The position numbers and the translations under genes are program-made. From NCBI GenBank assembly GCA_002327315.1, contig DCVI01000018.1, positions 8,973 through 31,186 of the forward strand: a stretch of DNA of 22,214 bases, written 5' to 3'. Below are positions 8,139 through 15,369 of the stretch, piece by piece; within the stretch, counting starts at the first letter, position 1, and every line of letters starts with the position of its first letter. Origin of the DNA: Syntrophaceae bacterium UBA2192. GTDB taxonomy: Bacteria > Desulfobacterota > Syntrophia > Syntrophales > UBA2192. The notes beneath the pieces were generated by a model that saw only the letters and a program-made list of their open reading frames with translations, was not told where the DNA came from and did not search any database.

Positions 8139-9648
8139 CTACTCCTTTAAACTGCCCTGCAGCCGCTCCTTCATCGCCCCGAAGTAGGGCCAGAGGAAGG
8201 ATATCGCGCACAGGGCGATGAGAACCCAGGACATGGGGTTGACGAACAGGGTGAACCAGGGGGATGCGTACCCCATCCCCATCAGGTAGGCCCGGACGAG
8301 CCCCGTTTCCATCAGGGGACCGAGGATGAGCCCCAGCACGATGGGGGCCGCCGAGAAGTTCAGGCGCCGCAGGCCGAAGCCGATGAAGCCGAACAGAAGC
8401 ATGAGGATCACGTCCAGAAAGTTGTTCCGGATCGCATAAGAGCCGACCATGGTGAGGATGGCGATCCCCGGCACCAGGTAACAGGTTGACAGCTTTGCCA
8501 CGAAGCGGGCCAGGAGACGGCCGCCTTAGATCCCCATGGGGACCATGACGATGGCCGAAAGCCCCACGCCCAGCATGAAGGTGTAGGTAATGTCGGCCTT
8601 CGTGCTGAAAAGTTCCGGCCCCGGTTGGAGGCCAAAGAGCATGAGGACGCCGTATATGACGGCGTCGGGCGGCGCCCCGGGGACACCCAGGGTCAGCAGG
8701 GGGATCATGCCCCCGCCGACGACGGCGTTATTGGACGTCTCCGTTGCCACGACCCCGTCGACAAGCCCCGTGCCGAATTTCTCCGGCGTCTTGGACGCCC
8801 GCTTGGCCTCGTTGTAGGCGACGAGGTTTGCGATGTTGCCCCCGGCCCCCGGCAGGATGCCGACGATGGTCCCGATGATGGAGGAGCGCAGAAGGTTTCC
8901 CTGCAGGTGCAGAACGATGTGGCGAGTCGTCTTCCACAGGACACCCTTGGTGCGCTGGTACCCGTATTCGGACCGCGTCTTCATGCCCTCCCCCTTGACG
9001 ACCAGGCCGAGAAGCTCGGGGATGCAGAACAGGCCGATGAGCGCAACGATGAGCTCCACCCCCCCCTGCATGGCGGGGAACCCGAAGGTGAACCGCACGT
9101 CCCCGCCGATGGGGGCGATGCCGACGGTGGAAACGAGGGCGCCGAAGCACCCCCCCCCCACAAGCCCCTTGAGGACCGACCCGCTGGAGAGGCTTGAGAT
9201 GACGGTGATGCCGAAGACCCCCACCCAGAAGTATTCGGCCGGGCCGAACTTCAGGGCGATGTCCGCCAGAGGCGGGCTGAGGAAGATCAGGCAGACGACG
9301 CCGAAGAGCCCGCCGAGGCAGGAGCCGACCGTCGCTGCAACGATTGCCTCCTCGGCCCGTCCCTGGCAGGCCATGGGATACCCGTCGAAGCACGTCCCGA
9401 TGGAACTGGGCGTCCCGGGCGTGTTGATGAGGATGGCGCTGAAGGACCCCCCGTAGATGGCCCCCATGTAGACGGCCCCCAGGGTCACCAGGCCCGCAAT
9501 GGGACTCAATGGTGAGGGTGAAGGGCACCAGGACGGCCACGGCCATTGTGGCGGTGATACCCGGCAGCGCCCCTGCGATCATCCCCATGACCGTTCCGGC
9601 AAAGACCAGCAGGATGTTCTGGCAGGATTGCAGATCCCGCGCCTTATC
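8139..9648 (-). pseudogene. tctA: Broken TctA-like large permease gene
   Basis: Homology to the TctA permease runs the length of this interval but in pieces. The N-terminal part (GALPGITATMAVAVLVPF) is in one frame and starts without the usual leading 10-20 residues. Near 9505 the reading must shift by one base: coding-strand GAG-T-CCC-ATT-GCG would give the expected E-P-I-A-G-L-V if the T were dropped. The central piece (8526-9509) carries the family signature AILINTPGTPSS and GILPGAGGN. An in-frame TAA at 8526-8528 then interrupts it, and the same frame continues with C-terminal sequence to 8139. A further in-frame TGA at 9649-9651 precedes the first homologous codons. Several independent lesions and no tctC point to decay; sequencing errors could explain one lesion but hardly all. 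Confidence 0.85.
9150..9159 (-). repeat. Ten-base homopolymer (poly-G on the coding strand) in tctA
   Basis: Ten consecutive C on plus, read as GGG-GGG-GGG plus one base in the tctA remnant. Tracts of this length slip readily during replication and sequencing. As written the length keeps the local frame open. Confidence 0.9.
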
Positions 9649-9669
9649 TCACCTGAGGAGCATGGAGCC

Positions 9670-10176
9670 ATGCTGAAGATCGTCAAGGGGAAAGCATTCG
9701 TCTACGGGGCCAACATCGACACGGATCAGATCTATCCCGGACGCTTCCTGGACCAGACCGACCCGGAGGCCGTGGCCAGGCACGCCATGGAAGGGATCGA
9801 CCCCGATTTCGTGAGGGAGGTCACCCCGGGCGACATCATCGTGGCCTCGACAAATTTCGGCTGCGGCTCCAGCCGCGAACATGCTGCGGTGACCCTCAAG
9901 GCTGCCGGGGTGGGAGCCGTCCTTGCGGATTCCTTCGGCCGCATCTTCTTCCGCAATGCCATCAACCTGGGTCTGCCCGTTCTGGTTTGTCCGGACATAC
10001 ACAGCCGAACGAAACGCGGCGATATCCTTACCGTGGACCTGGCCACCGGCCAGGTGCGAAACGAAACCAGGGGTCTTGTCGCCCGGGCGGAACCCCTGTC
10101 CGACTATATTATAAGTATCCTCGCCAGCGGCGGGATCAAACCCATGATCCGCCGCAGCCTGGCCCATGAGAGTTGA
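9670..10176 (+). CDS. leuD: Aconitase-family small subunit (LeuD-type 3-isopropylmalate dehydratase or relative)
   Basis: A 168-residue small (swivelling) subunit of a two-subunit hydro-lyase that works with an iron-sulfur large subunit. The start ATG at 9670 has GAGGAG (9655-9660) nine bases upstream; the ATG at 9662 is out of frame. Family motifs are YGANIDTDQI (residues 12-21) and FGCGSSREHA (63-72). Length matches the short archaeal-type LeuD group. Substrate is uncertain: relatives act on isopropylmalate, homoaconitate, methylmalate or dimethylmalate, and the variable loop here (FLDQTDP) does not settle it for me. No large-subunit gene is next to it, and the neighbours are a divergent TTT remnant and cbiB, so it is an orphan in this window. 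Proximity to a carboxylate transporter remnant suggests a former carboxylic-acid catabolic locus. Confidence 0.85.
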   Translation: MLKIVKGKAFVYGANIDTDQIYPGRFLDQTDPEAVARHAMEGIDPDFVREVTPGDIIVASTNFGCGSSREHAAVTLKAAGVGAVLADSFGRIFFRNAINLGLPVLVCPDIHSRTKRGDILTVDLATGQVRNETRGLVARAEPLSDYIISILASGGIKPMIRRSLAHES

Positions 10177-10436
10177 AACCGATGGCCCGGTACTTTCGAA
10201 TGCAGGGAATCATCCCTTCGGTCTGACAGCATGGGCAGGATGCGAATGAAGGAATCATTCCCATCCTGATCGGCATTATCCGTTGCATTACGTCCACACT
10301 GCAAGGGCGCTCCCCGGACGTCTGCCATACCCTGTCCCCCAGGTGATATACCGTCCCTTCTTAAGGAAGAGACACTTCACCTGTCACGATCGGCCAGGCC
10401 GGCTCGATTTCCCGGACTGCCGATTCACTTCCGCAC
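10177..10436 (+). other. Intergenic leader between leuD and cbiB with two hairpins
   Basis: This gap contains a small hairpin AGGGA-ATCA-TCCCT (10204-10217) and a larger one at 10236-10268 with arms CAGGATG and CATCCTG, inner arms GAATGA and TCATTC, one C-C mismatch and a 5-base loop. Neither is followed by a T-run. I looked for a cobalamin riboswitch ahead of cbiB and did not find its conserved box. The hairpins may mark the end of the leuD transcript. Confidence 0.45.
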
Positions 10437-10466
10437 TTGAGCCTTGATACTTGTTTCCTGTATAGT
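10437..10466 (+). promoter_or_regulatory. Candidate promoter of cbiB
   Basis: TTGAGC (10437-10442, four of six matches to the -35 consensus), an 18-base spacer, and TATAGT (10461-10466, five of six to the -10). Transcription would begin near 10473, two or three bases before the cbiB ATG. Confidence 0.5.
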
Positions 10467-10475
10467 ACGCCCGAC

Positions 10476-11429
10476 ATGAGCCTCGAGATCCAGATACTGT
10501 TCGCCCTGTTCCTCGATTTGCTCTTCGGGGACCCCCGCGGCTTCCCCCACCCGGCGAGGATGGTGCAGCGCTTTGCCCTCGCCCTGGAGCCCTCGGTGAG
10601 GCGGATGATCCAGTCGCCCCGGGAAGCGGGGGTGCTGGCCGCCGTCATGGTCATTGGCCTCTCCGGCCTTGCAGCCTGGGGGCTGTTGAGGCTTGCGGCC
10701 TCCATCCACCCCTGGGTACACACGGCCCTCTCGATCTGGCTCATCTACGGGGCCCTCTCAGCGCGGGCACTGGCCGATCAGAGCGCCGAGGTCTGCCGGG
10801 CCCTCGAGGTGAAAAACCTCGTCCTGGCGCGAATGCGCGTCTCCGAGATGGTCGGGCGCGACACGGATCGCATGGACGGCGAGGAGACCGCCCGGGCGGC
10901 CATCGAGAGTGTTGCCCGCCACAGCGTCGACGGCGTCATCGCCCCGCTTATCTGCGCCTTGCTCTTCGGCCCCCTGGGCGCCTTTCTTTACAAGACCATT
11001 GCCACCCTCGATGCGGCTTTCGGCCGCAAAACCGAGCAATACTACGATTTCGGCAGGTTTTCCGCCTGGCTGGGCCGGCTGGCCAACTGGATCCCCGCAC
11101 GCGTTGCGGTCTGGTTGATGGCGCTCTCGGCGATGCTTTTGGGCATGAGGCCCCTTGCGGCACTGCGCATCAGCCGCCGTGACGGGTCGGTGCAGGAAAA
11201 CCCCAATGCGGGGCTCCCCGAAGCGGCCATGGCGGGGGCCCTGGGGGTACAGCTGGGCGGCCCCGTCTTCCGGGACGGCAAATTCGACCCCGAGCCCTTC
11301 ATGGGTGACCCCGTGCACCGTCTCGAGCCGGGACACATCCGGCAGGCCAACGCCCTTTTGTTCGCCATGACCATCATGGCCGCCACGATCTTCGCCCTGC
11401 TCCGCAAGGGGCTCCTGGCGATCCTGTGA
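10476..11429 (+). CDS. cbiB: Adenosylcobinamide-phosphate synthase CbiB
   Basis: This 317-residue inner-membrane enzyme attaches (R)-1-aminopropan-2-ol or its phosphate to adenosylcobyric acid in cobalamin synthesis. Signatures are DLLFGDPRGFPHPARM near the N-terminus, VGRDTDRMDGEETARAA in the middle, LANWIPAR, and NAGLPEAAMAGALGVQLGG toward the C-terminus, with several hydrophobic helices. I chose ATG at 10476 because homology begins there; an upstream in-frame TTG at 10437 coincides with the -35 box. No Shine-Dalgarno sequence precedes either codon, and the promoter position predicts a nearly leaderless transcript. cbiA follows on the same strand after a 125-base gap holding an inverted-repeat element. 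Confidence 0.93.
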   Translation: MSLEIQILFALFLDLLFGDPRGFPHPARMVQRFALALEPSVRRMIQSPREAGVLAAVMVIGLSGLAAWGLLRLAASIHPWVHTALSIWLIYGALSARALADQSAEVCRALEVKNLVLARMRVSEMVGRDTDRMDGEETARAAIESVARHSVDGVIAPLICALLFGPLGAFLYKTIATLDAAFGRKTEQYYDFGRFSAWLGRLANWIPARVAVWLMALSAMLLGMRPLAALRISRRDGSVQENPNAGLPEAAMAGALGVQLGGPVFRDGKFDPEPFMGDPVHRLEPGHIRQANALLFAMTIMAATIFALLRKGLLAIL

Positions 11430-11441
11430 TACATGAAATTC

Positions 11442-11532
11442 GGCTAAAGGCATAAGGCTACAGGCGAAGGGCAAATAAGAATTGGAGCTTTTTTGTTTTT
11501 TGCCATAAGCCTTTAACCCTAAGCCATTTGCC
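11442..11532. repeat. Inverted arrays of degenerate heptamers between cbiB and cbiA
   Basis: Five consecutive heptamers lie on plus at 11442-11476: GGCTAAA, GGCATAA, GGCTACA, GGCGAAG, GGCAAAT. After a 21-base spacer five more lie inverted at 11498-11532, reading on minus as GGCAAAT, GGCTTAG, GGTTAAA, GGCTTAT, GGCAAAA. Each arm is exactly 35 bases and the arms can pair at about 25 of 35 positions. It could act as a transcript-processing or attenuation hairpin between two cobalamin genes, or be a dispersed element. Confidence 0.75.
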
Positions 11533-11554
11533 ACTTTACCATAGGTGAACGAAC

Positions 11555-12949
11555 ATGATCGACTGCCCACGGATTGTCATCGGAGGGACGGAGAGCGGCG
11601 CGGGAAAGACGTCGATCACCCTTGCCCTCGTTGCGGCCCTTCGCCGCCGGGGGGCGCGGGTCCAGACCTTCAAGGTGGGGCCCGACTTCCTCGACCCCTC
11701 TTACCTGGCCATCGCCTCGGGACGGCCCTGCTATAACCTCGACGGCTGGATGATGGGTCGCGATTACGTGGAGAAGCTCGTTGCGCGAGTGACGGCCGAT
11801 GCGGACATCGCCGTCATCGAGGGCGTCATGGGCCTCTTCGACGGGGCCGAGCCCGACAGCCTGGAGGGAAGCACGGCCGAGATCGCCGCCTGGCTCAAGT
11901 CCCCCGTGATCCTCGTGGCCAATGTCTACGGCATGGCGCGAAGCCTCGCCGCCGTGGTCAAGGGCTTTGCCACCTTCGAGCGAAAGGTGAGGGTGGCCGG
12001 GGTCATCGCCAACCACTGCGGCTCCGTGCGCCACGGGATCATGCTGGCCGAGGCGCTGCAGGCCTCGCGCCTGCCGCCCATGGTGGCCGCCATGCCCCGG
12101 GGTGCGATGCCGGAGCTGCCCAGCCGGCACCTGGGCCTGGTCACGGCCGACGCGCGCGACATCCCGCCCGAAACGCTCGAGGCGCTGGCCGATGCCTTCG
12201 AGCACTACTCTACACTGAGCGAGATCGTCAACATGGCCCGCAGCGCCCCGTTTCTCTATGTGGAGGCGCCCGGGAGGAAGGGTCTTGCGGAACGGATGCG
12301 CCTGGGTGTAGCCTATGATACGGCCTTTCACTTCTACTACCGCGATCTGTTCGACGAACTGGAAGATGCGGGATGCTCCATCGTGCACTTCTCGCCTGTC
12401 GCAGATCGGAATCTCCCGGAAAGGCTTGACGCCCTGTACCTGGGCGGCGGCTACCCCGAGGAGATGGCGGCCGAGCTTTCGGCAAACGGGCCCATGCTCG
12501 CCGCCGTGAGGGGCTTTGCCGCCTCCGGCCGCCCCGTCTATGCCGAGTGCGGGGGCCTCATGTACCTCTGCAGTGACCTCGAGACGGTGGACGGGAAACG
12601 ATACCCCATGGCGGGGCTTCTCCCGGCGGGGACAAAGATGCACAAAGGACTCCAGGCGCTTTCCTACGTCAATGTGACCCTGAAGGAGGATTCCCTCTGG
12701 GGCCTTGCGGGCCAGAGCGTCCGGGGCCACGAGTTTCACCACTCGACGCTGACGGCAAACCCCGCAGGCATCGAGGGCTGGCTGCCCGTCTACAGCGTGA
12801 AGAAGCGCTGGCTCGACGCCCCTGTCGAAGAGGGCATCCAGAAGGGGAGCATCCTGGCAAGTTATTTACACCTGCACCTGCCGAGCCGCCCGAGGGCGCT
12901 GGAGCACTTCATCCATACCTGTGAAAGAAAACCCGCTGATGAGCAATAA
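11555..12949 (+). CDS. cbiA: Cobyrinate a,c-diamide synthase CbiA
   Basis: A 464-residue cytoplasmic, ATP- and glutamine-dependent amidotransferase that amidates carboxylates a and c of cobyrinic acid (or its cobalt form) in anaerobic corrin synthesis. The N-terminal synthetase domain carries the P-loop GGTESGAGKTS (residues 10-20) and the acidic segment EGVMGLFDG. The C-terminal class I glutaminase-like domain has the nucleophile in YAECGGLMYL (Cys332) and the motif GHEFHHST (391-398). Length is normal for the family. ATG at 11555 has AGGTGA (11543-11548) six bases upstream. The next gene begins inside its last codons. A CbiA homologue such as hydrogenobyrinate synthase CobB, or Ni-sirohydrochlorin amidase CfbB, is possible, but adjacency to cbiB supports the cobalamin role. 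Confidence 0.92.
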   Translation: MIDCPRIVIGGTESGAGKTSITLALVAALRRRGARVQTFKVGPDFLDPSYLAIASGRPCYNLDGWMMGRDYVEKLVARVTADADIAVIEGVMGLFDGAEPDSLEGSTAEIAAWLKSPVILVANVYGMARSLAAVVKGFATFERKVRVAGVIANHCGSVRHGIMLAEALQASRLPPMVAAMPRGAMPELPSRHLGLVTADARDIPPETLEALADAFEHYSTLSEIVNMARSAPFLYVEAPGRKGLAERMRLGVAYDTAFHFYYRDLFDELEDAGCSIVHFSPVADRNLPERLDALYLGGGYPEEMAAELSANGPMLAAVRGFAASGRPVYAECGGLMYLCSDLETVDGKRYPMAGLLPAGTKMHKGLQALSYVNVTLKEDSLWGLAGQSVRGHEFHHSTLTANPAGIEGWLPVYSVKKRWLDAPVEEGIQKGSILASYLHLHLPSRPRALEHFIHTCERKPADEQ

Positions 12950-13733
12950 GAGAACTCTGCCTTTTACCGCGGTGTTTTGTTCAATCCTTCTTTTCTCGGC
13001 CGCACCTGCCTTTGGCGCCCATCCGCTCTTCAGCGACGACACGTTGACCCAGGGCAAGGGAAAGACCCAGATCGAGGCAGCGTACCAGTACAATCACGAC
13101 AATGACAGCGGAGTGAAGACGCAGACGAGCCAGCCCCATGTCCAGCTCACCTACGGGATCCTCGACCCCCTGGACGCCATCGTGACGGTCCCCTATCTGC
13201 TCGTGCGTCAGACGCAGGGCGGCACCGAAGCCAACGAAAACGGGATTGGGGATGTCACCCTGGCGCTGAAGTGGCGATTCTACGGTGAAAAAGAAAAAGG
13301 CCTTCAGTTTGCGATCAAGCCCTCCGTAACCTTTCCGACGGGAGATGAGGATAAGGGCCTGGGATACGGCCGGGAGGCCTATGGCATCACGTTCATCTCC
13401 ACCTTTGAGCGAGAGGAGTGGTGTGTGAGCGCCAACCTCGGCTACCTGTACAACGAGTACGGTCTCCAGTCCAACAGGGACGCCTATCGAAAGGATATCT
13501 GGTCGGCCGGTCTCTCCGGTCAGTACGAGTTCGTCGAGAAGCTGTGGCTCGTCGGTGAGGTGGGGGTGCTGAGAAATCCGAATGTAACGTCCGACACCCT
13601 GCCGGCTTTCATCAACGCAGGGGTGATCTATGAACTGACGAAGAGCATCGATCTCGATATCGGCTACAGGTATGGCCTCACCAAGCCCGCGGTGGACTAT
13701 TCGATCTCCGGGGCTGTCACGATCCGGTTCTAG
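12939..13733 (+). CDS. Outer-membrane barrel protein of the phenol MetA-pathway/transporter family
   Basis: A 264-residue exported protein. A Sec signal peptide covers residues 1-26 or so, ending AAPAFG-A. The mature part alternates short beta strands with Gly- and aromatic-rich turns (LTYGILDPLDAIVTVPYLL, then GIGDVTLALKWRFYG, PSVTFPTGDEDKG) and ends in VTIRF with a C-terminal Phe. This resembles proteins annotated as putative MetA-pathway of phenol degradation (PF13557), now generally viewed as outer-membrane channels; the name should not be read as evidence for phenol metabolism. ATG at 12939 overlaps the end of cbiA by 11 bases; an in-frame GTG at 12921 is the alternative. No strong ribosome binding site is seen, so coupling to cbiA translation is likely. 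A role in corrinoid or cobalt uptake is conceivable but only from context. Confidence 0.8.
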   Translation: MSNKRTLPFTAVFCSILLFSAAPAFGAHPLFSDDTLTQGKGKTQIEAAYQYNHDNDSGVKTQTSQPHVQLTYGILDPLDAIVTVPYLLVRQTQGGTEANENGIGDVTLALKWRFYGEKEKGLQFAIKPSVTFPTGDEDKGLGYGREAYGITFISTFEREEWCVSANLGYLYNEYGLQSNRDAYRKDIWSAGLSGQYEFVEKLWLVGEVGVLRNPNVTSDTLPAFINAGVIYELTKSIDLDIGYRYGLTKPAVDYSISGAVTIRF

Positions 13734-13837
13734 GACGTTTTTCCGACAACCTTCCCCGCCTCAGACCCCAAGCCATGGCAGATATCTTGCACCTCTGACC
13801 AGCGGGAAAAATCAACCGCCGTCAGGTGCGTTACTCC

Positions 13838-14473
13838 ATGCGTTTGTGTCCCCCGGAAAAGAGAATCCTCCTCTGCCTGCTTGTCGCCCTCTTTTTTTCC
13901 TGCGGGCCCAGCCCGTCGGGCCGGGACGGCTCCCCGATCAATTTCCAGGAGCCGCCGTCCATGGAAAAACAGGAGCCCCGGGTGGTCCGGCTGACGAAGG
14001 ACGGCTTCGACATCGCCATCACGCAGAAGGCCGCCTACACGGTTCGCGGGGTCGTGGTCGGACGGGAGAATTACCACTCGGGGTGGAACTCGCTCATCTC
14101 GCCTGCCGATGTAGCCCTGTGCTGGGGAAAGCTCGCGGAGAACGGCGCCTACAAGAGGCTCAAGTGGTCGCAGGGTAACCGGTGGTACTTCTGGCGCGTC
14201 GGGGAGGAGTTCGGCTACAACAACGACTTCATCGCCCGGCACAGCTCGAACAACCACCTGATCCCGGCCACGCCGAACCTGGTGAAGGCCGTCAAGAGCC
14301 TGAAGGAGGGCGATGCCGTGGAAATGGCGGGCCACCTCGTGGACGTCACGGCCGTCAGGAAAGCGGAGAACTATTTCTGGAACTCCTCGGTCTCGACGAC
14401 GGACCACGGCGATGGCTCCTGCGAGATCGTCTATCTCACGCAGGTAAAGGTGCGCGGAAAAATCTATCAATAA
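13838..14473 (+). CDS. Putative lipoprotein of a widespread uncharacterised family
   Basis: A 211-residue exported protein, probably lipid-anchored: EKRILLCLLVALFFSC places a cysteine (Cys22) after a hydrophobic stretch, although Phe at -3 is unusual for a lipobox. The start is ATG 13838 with AGGTG nine bases upstream; an in-frame GTG at 13826 overlaps that site. The mature domain contains SPADVALCWGKL, NRWYFWRV and HSSNNHLIPA, followed by GDAVEMAGHLVDV and a GDGSCEIVYL end. From memory this order of motifs recurs in many proteobacterial membrane-linked hypothetical proteins, but I know of no function. It begins 104 bases after the outer-membrane protein and precedes another exported protein by 27 bases, so those two are probably co-transcribed. 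Confidence 0.75.
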   Translation: MRLCPPEKRILLCLLVALFFSCGPSPSGRDGSPINFQEPPSMEKQEPRVVRLTKDGFDIAITQKAAYTVRGVVVGRENYHSGWNSLISPADVALCWGKLAENGAYKRLKWSQGNRWYFWRVGEEFGYNNDFIARHSSNNHLIPATPNLVKAVKSLKEGDAVEMAGHLVDVTAVRKAENYFWNSSVSTTDHGDGSCEIVYLTQVKVRGKIYQ

Positions 14474-14500
14474 GAAAACTTTTCTCGGGAGTGTTTGTCC

Positions 14501-15250
14501 ATGGTCCGACTGTATTCCGTCTTGCTGGCCCTGTTCCTTCTTTCCATGCCTGCCGCCCTGTCGGCGGGAACGCCCGAAGCCCTGAAGCCCGGACATCTGG
14601 CCGCCACGTCCGAGAAGCTGGTGACGATGAGGGCAGCGGCCGCCCGGGACATCGAGCGACTCGACCGCGCCATCGAACAAAACAACCGCTCGATTGCGAA
14701 GATCGAGGACCTCATCCGGCAGGCCCAGGACAAGGGGAATGCGGAAGCGGAGAAGGTCGCCCGCCAGGCCCGCAGCCAGGCCCTGGAGACAAAGAGAAAG
14801 AACGAGGCCGCCCGGGCCGCGGCCGAGTTGAGGAGAAAGCGCGCCGACGAGGCGCTGCAGTCCGTAACCGCCCTGATGGCGAAGGCGTCCGACGGGGGGG
14901 TCCCCTTCAAGGTCGATTGCGCCGCCCTGCTCAAGCGCTGGCAGGATGACCCCGCGAGGAGAGCCTCGCAGGACTGCGAGTGCTTCCACCCGGAGCGTGC
15001 GCCGATGTGCGTCCCGAAAGGAACGAAGATGCCCGAGGTCAAGGAGGGGAGTTACGCCTTCTACTGGATCATCGAAATCCGCACGTCGGAGGGGAGCATG
15101 AACATCAATGACGGCATGCACACCGGGAAATACAAGACGTCCGACGAGGCCATCCGGGGCTGCGAGGACGATGCACGGAGAACGGTTAGCCCGCCTGATC
15201 ACGTTGCCAATGTAGTCTGCGTCCCGACCATGTGGCCGCAGTCGCCCTAG
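14501..15250 (+). CDS. Exported coiled-coil protein with a six-cysteine C-terminal domain
   Basis: A 249-residue periplasmic protein that I do not recognise. Residues 1-22 form a signal peptide ending in LSA. Residues about 35-125 are almost pure charged and Ala-rich helix with heptad character, a predicted coiled coil. The C-terminal third has six cysteines (140, 159, 161, 170, 221, 240), an even number consistent with disulfides, and a compact segment with YAFYWIIEIRTSEG and then GKYKTSDEAIRGC. ATG at 14501 has GGGAG about nine bases upstream. It is the last gene before a bidirectional terminator that also serves the convergent gene. A shaft-plus-head design suggests a structural or binding role at the envelope; this is inference. 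Confidence 0.75.
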   Translation: MVRLYSVLLALFLLSMPAALSAGTPEALKPGHLAATSEKLVTMRAAAARDIERLDRAIEQNNRSIAKIEDLIRQAQDKGNAEAEKVARQARSQALETKRKNEAARAAAELRRKRADEALQSVTALMAKASDGGVPFKVDCAALLKRWQDDPARRASQDCECFHPERAPMCVPKGTKMPEVKEGSYAFYWIIEIRTSEGSMNINDGMHTGKYKTSDEAIRGCEDDARRTVSPPDHVANVVCVPTMWPQSP

Positions 15251-15312
15251 GTCAAGGCAACGAAACCCCCACCGGAACTGAAGCAGGGCAAATACTGAAA
15301 CGGAGCACCAAC

Positions 15313-15348
15313 AAAAAGCCCGGTCGCGACGACCGGGCCTTTTGTTTT
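15313..15348. terminator. Bidirectional intrinsic terminator between convergent genes
   Basis: GCCCGGTC (15318-15325) and GACCGGGC (15331-15338) form a perfect 8-bp stem with a 5-base loop. TTTT-G-TTTT follows on plus and AAAAA precedes it (15313-15317), giving a U-run on the minus transcript too. It closes the coiled-coil gene from the left and the TPR-PDZ-thioredoxin gene from the right. Confidence 0.93.
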
Positions 15349-15369
15349 CCGTGTTATCCCTTCAACGGG

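Noticed and set aside
8526..8528. In-frame TAA in tctA as a recoding event
   Set aside because: No recoding signal is visible, and the same gene carries other lesions, so decay is the simpler reading.
9499..9669. 5' extension of the leuD frame
   Set aside because: It is antisense to the N-terminal tctA remnant; leuD homology and the GAGGAG site fix the start at 9670.
10177..10475. Possible cobalamin riboswitch ahead of cbiB
   Set aside because: The conserved B12-box and core sequences are not there; only simple hairpins are visible.
11519..12742. Long open frame on the minus strand (407 codons)
   Set aside because: It is the antisense of cbiA, whose motifs are unmistakable; the translation looks like low-complexity His/Gly/Arg shadow sequence.
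13730..15202. Long open frame on the minus strand (490 codons)
   Set aside because: It lies opposite two genes with signal peptides and ribosome binding sites; its Arg/Gly/His-rich translation has no domain or proper start and is a high-GC shadow.
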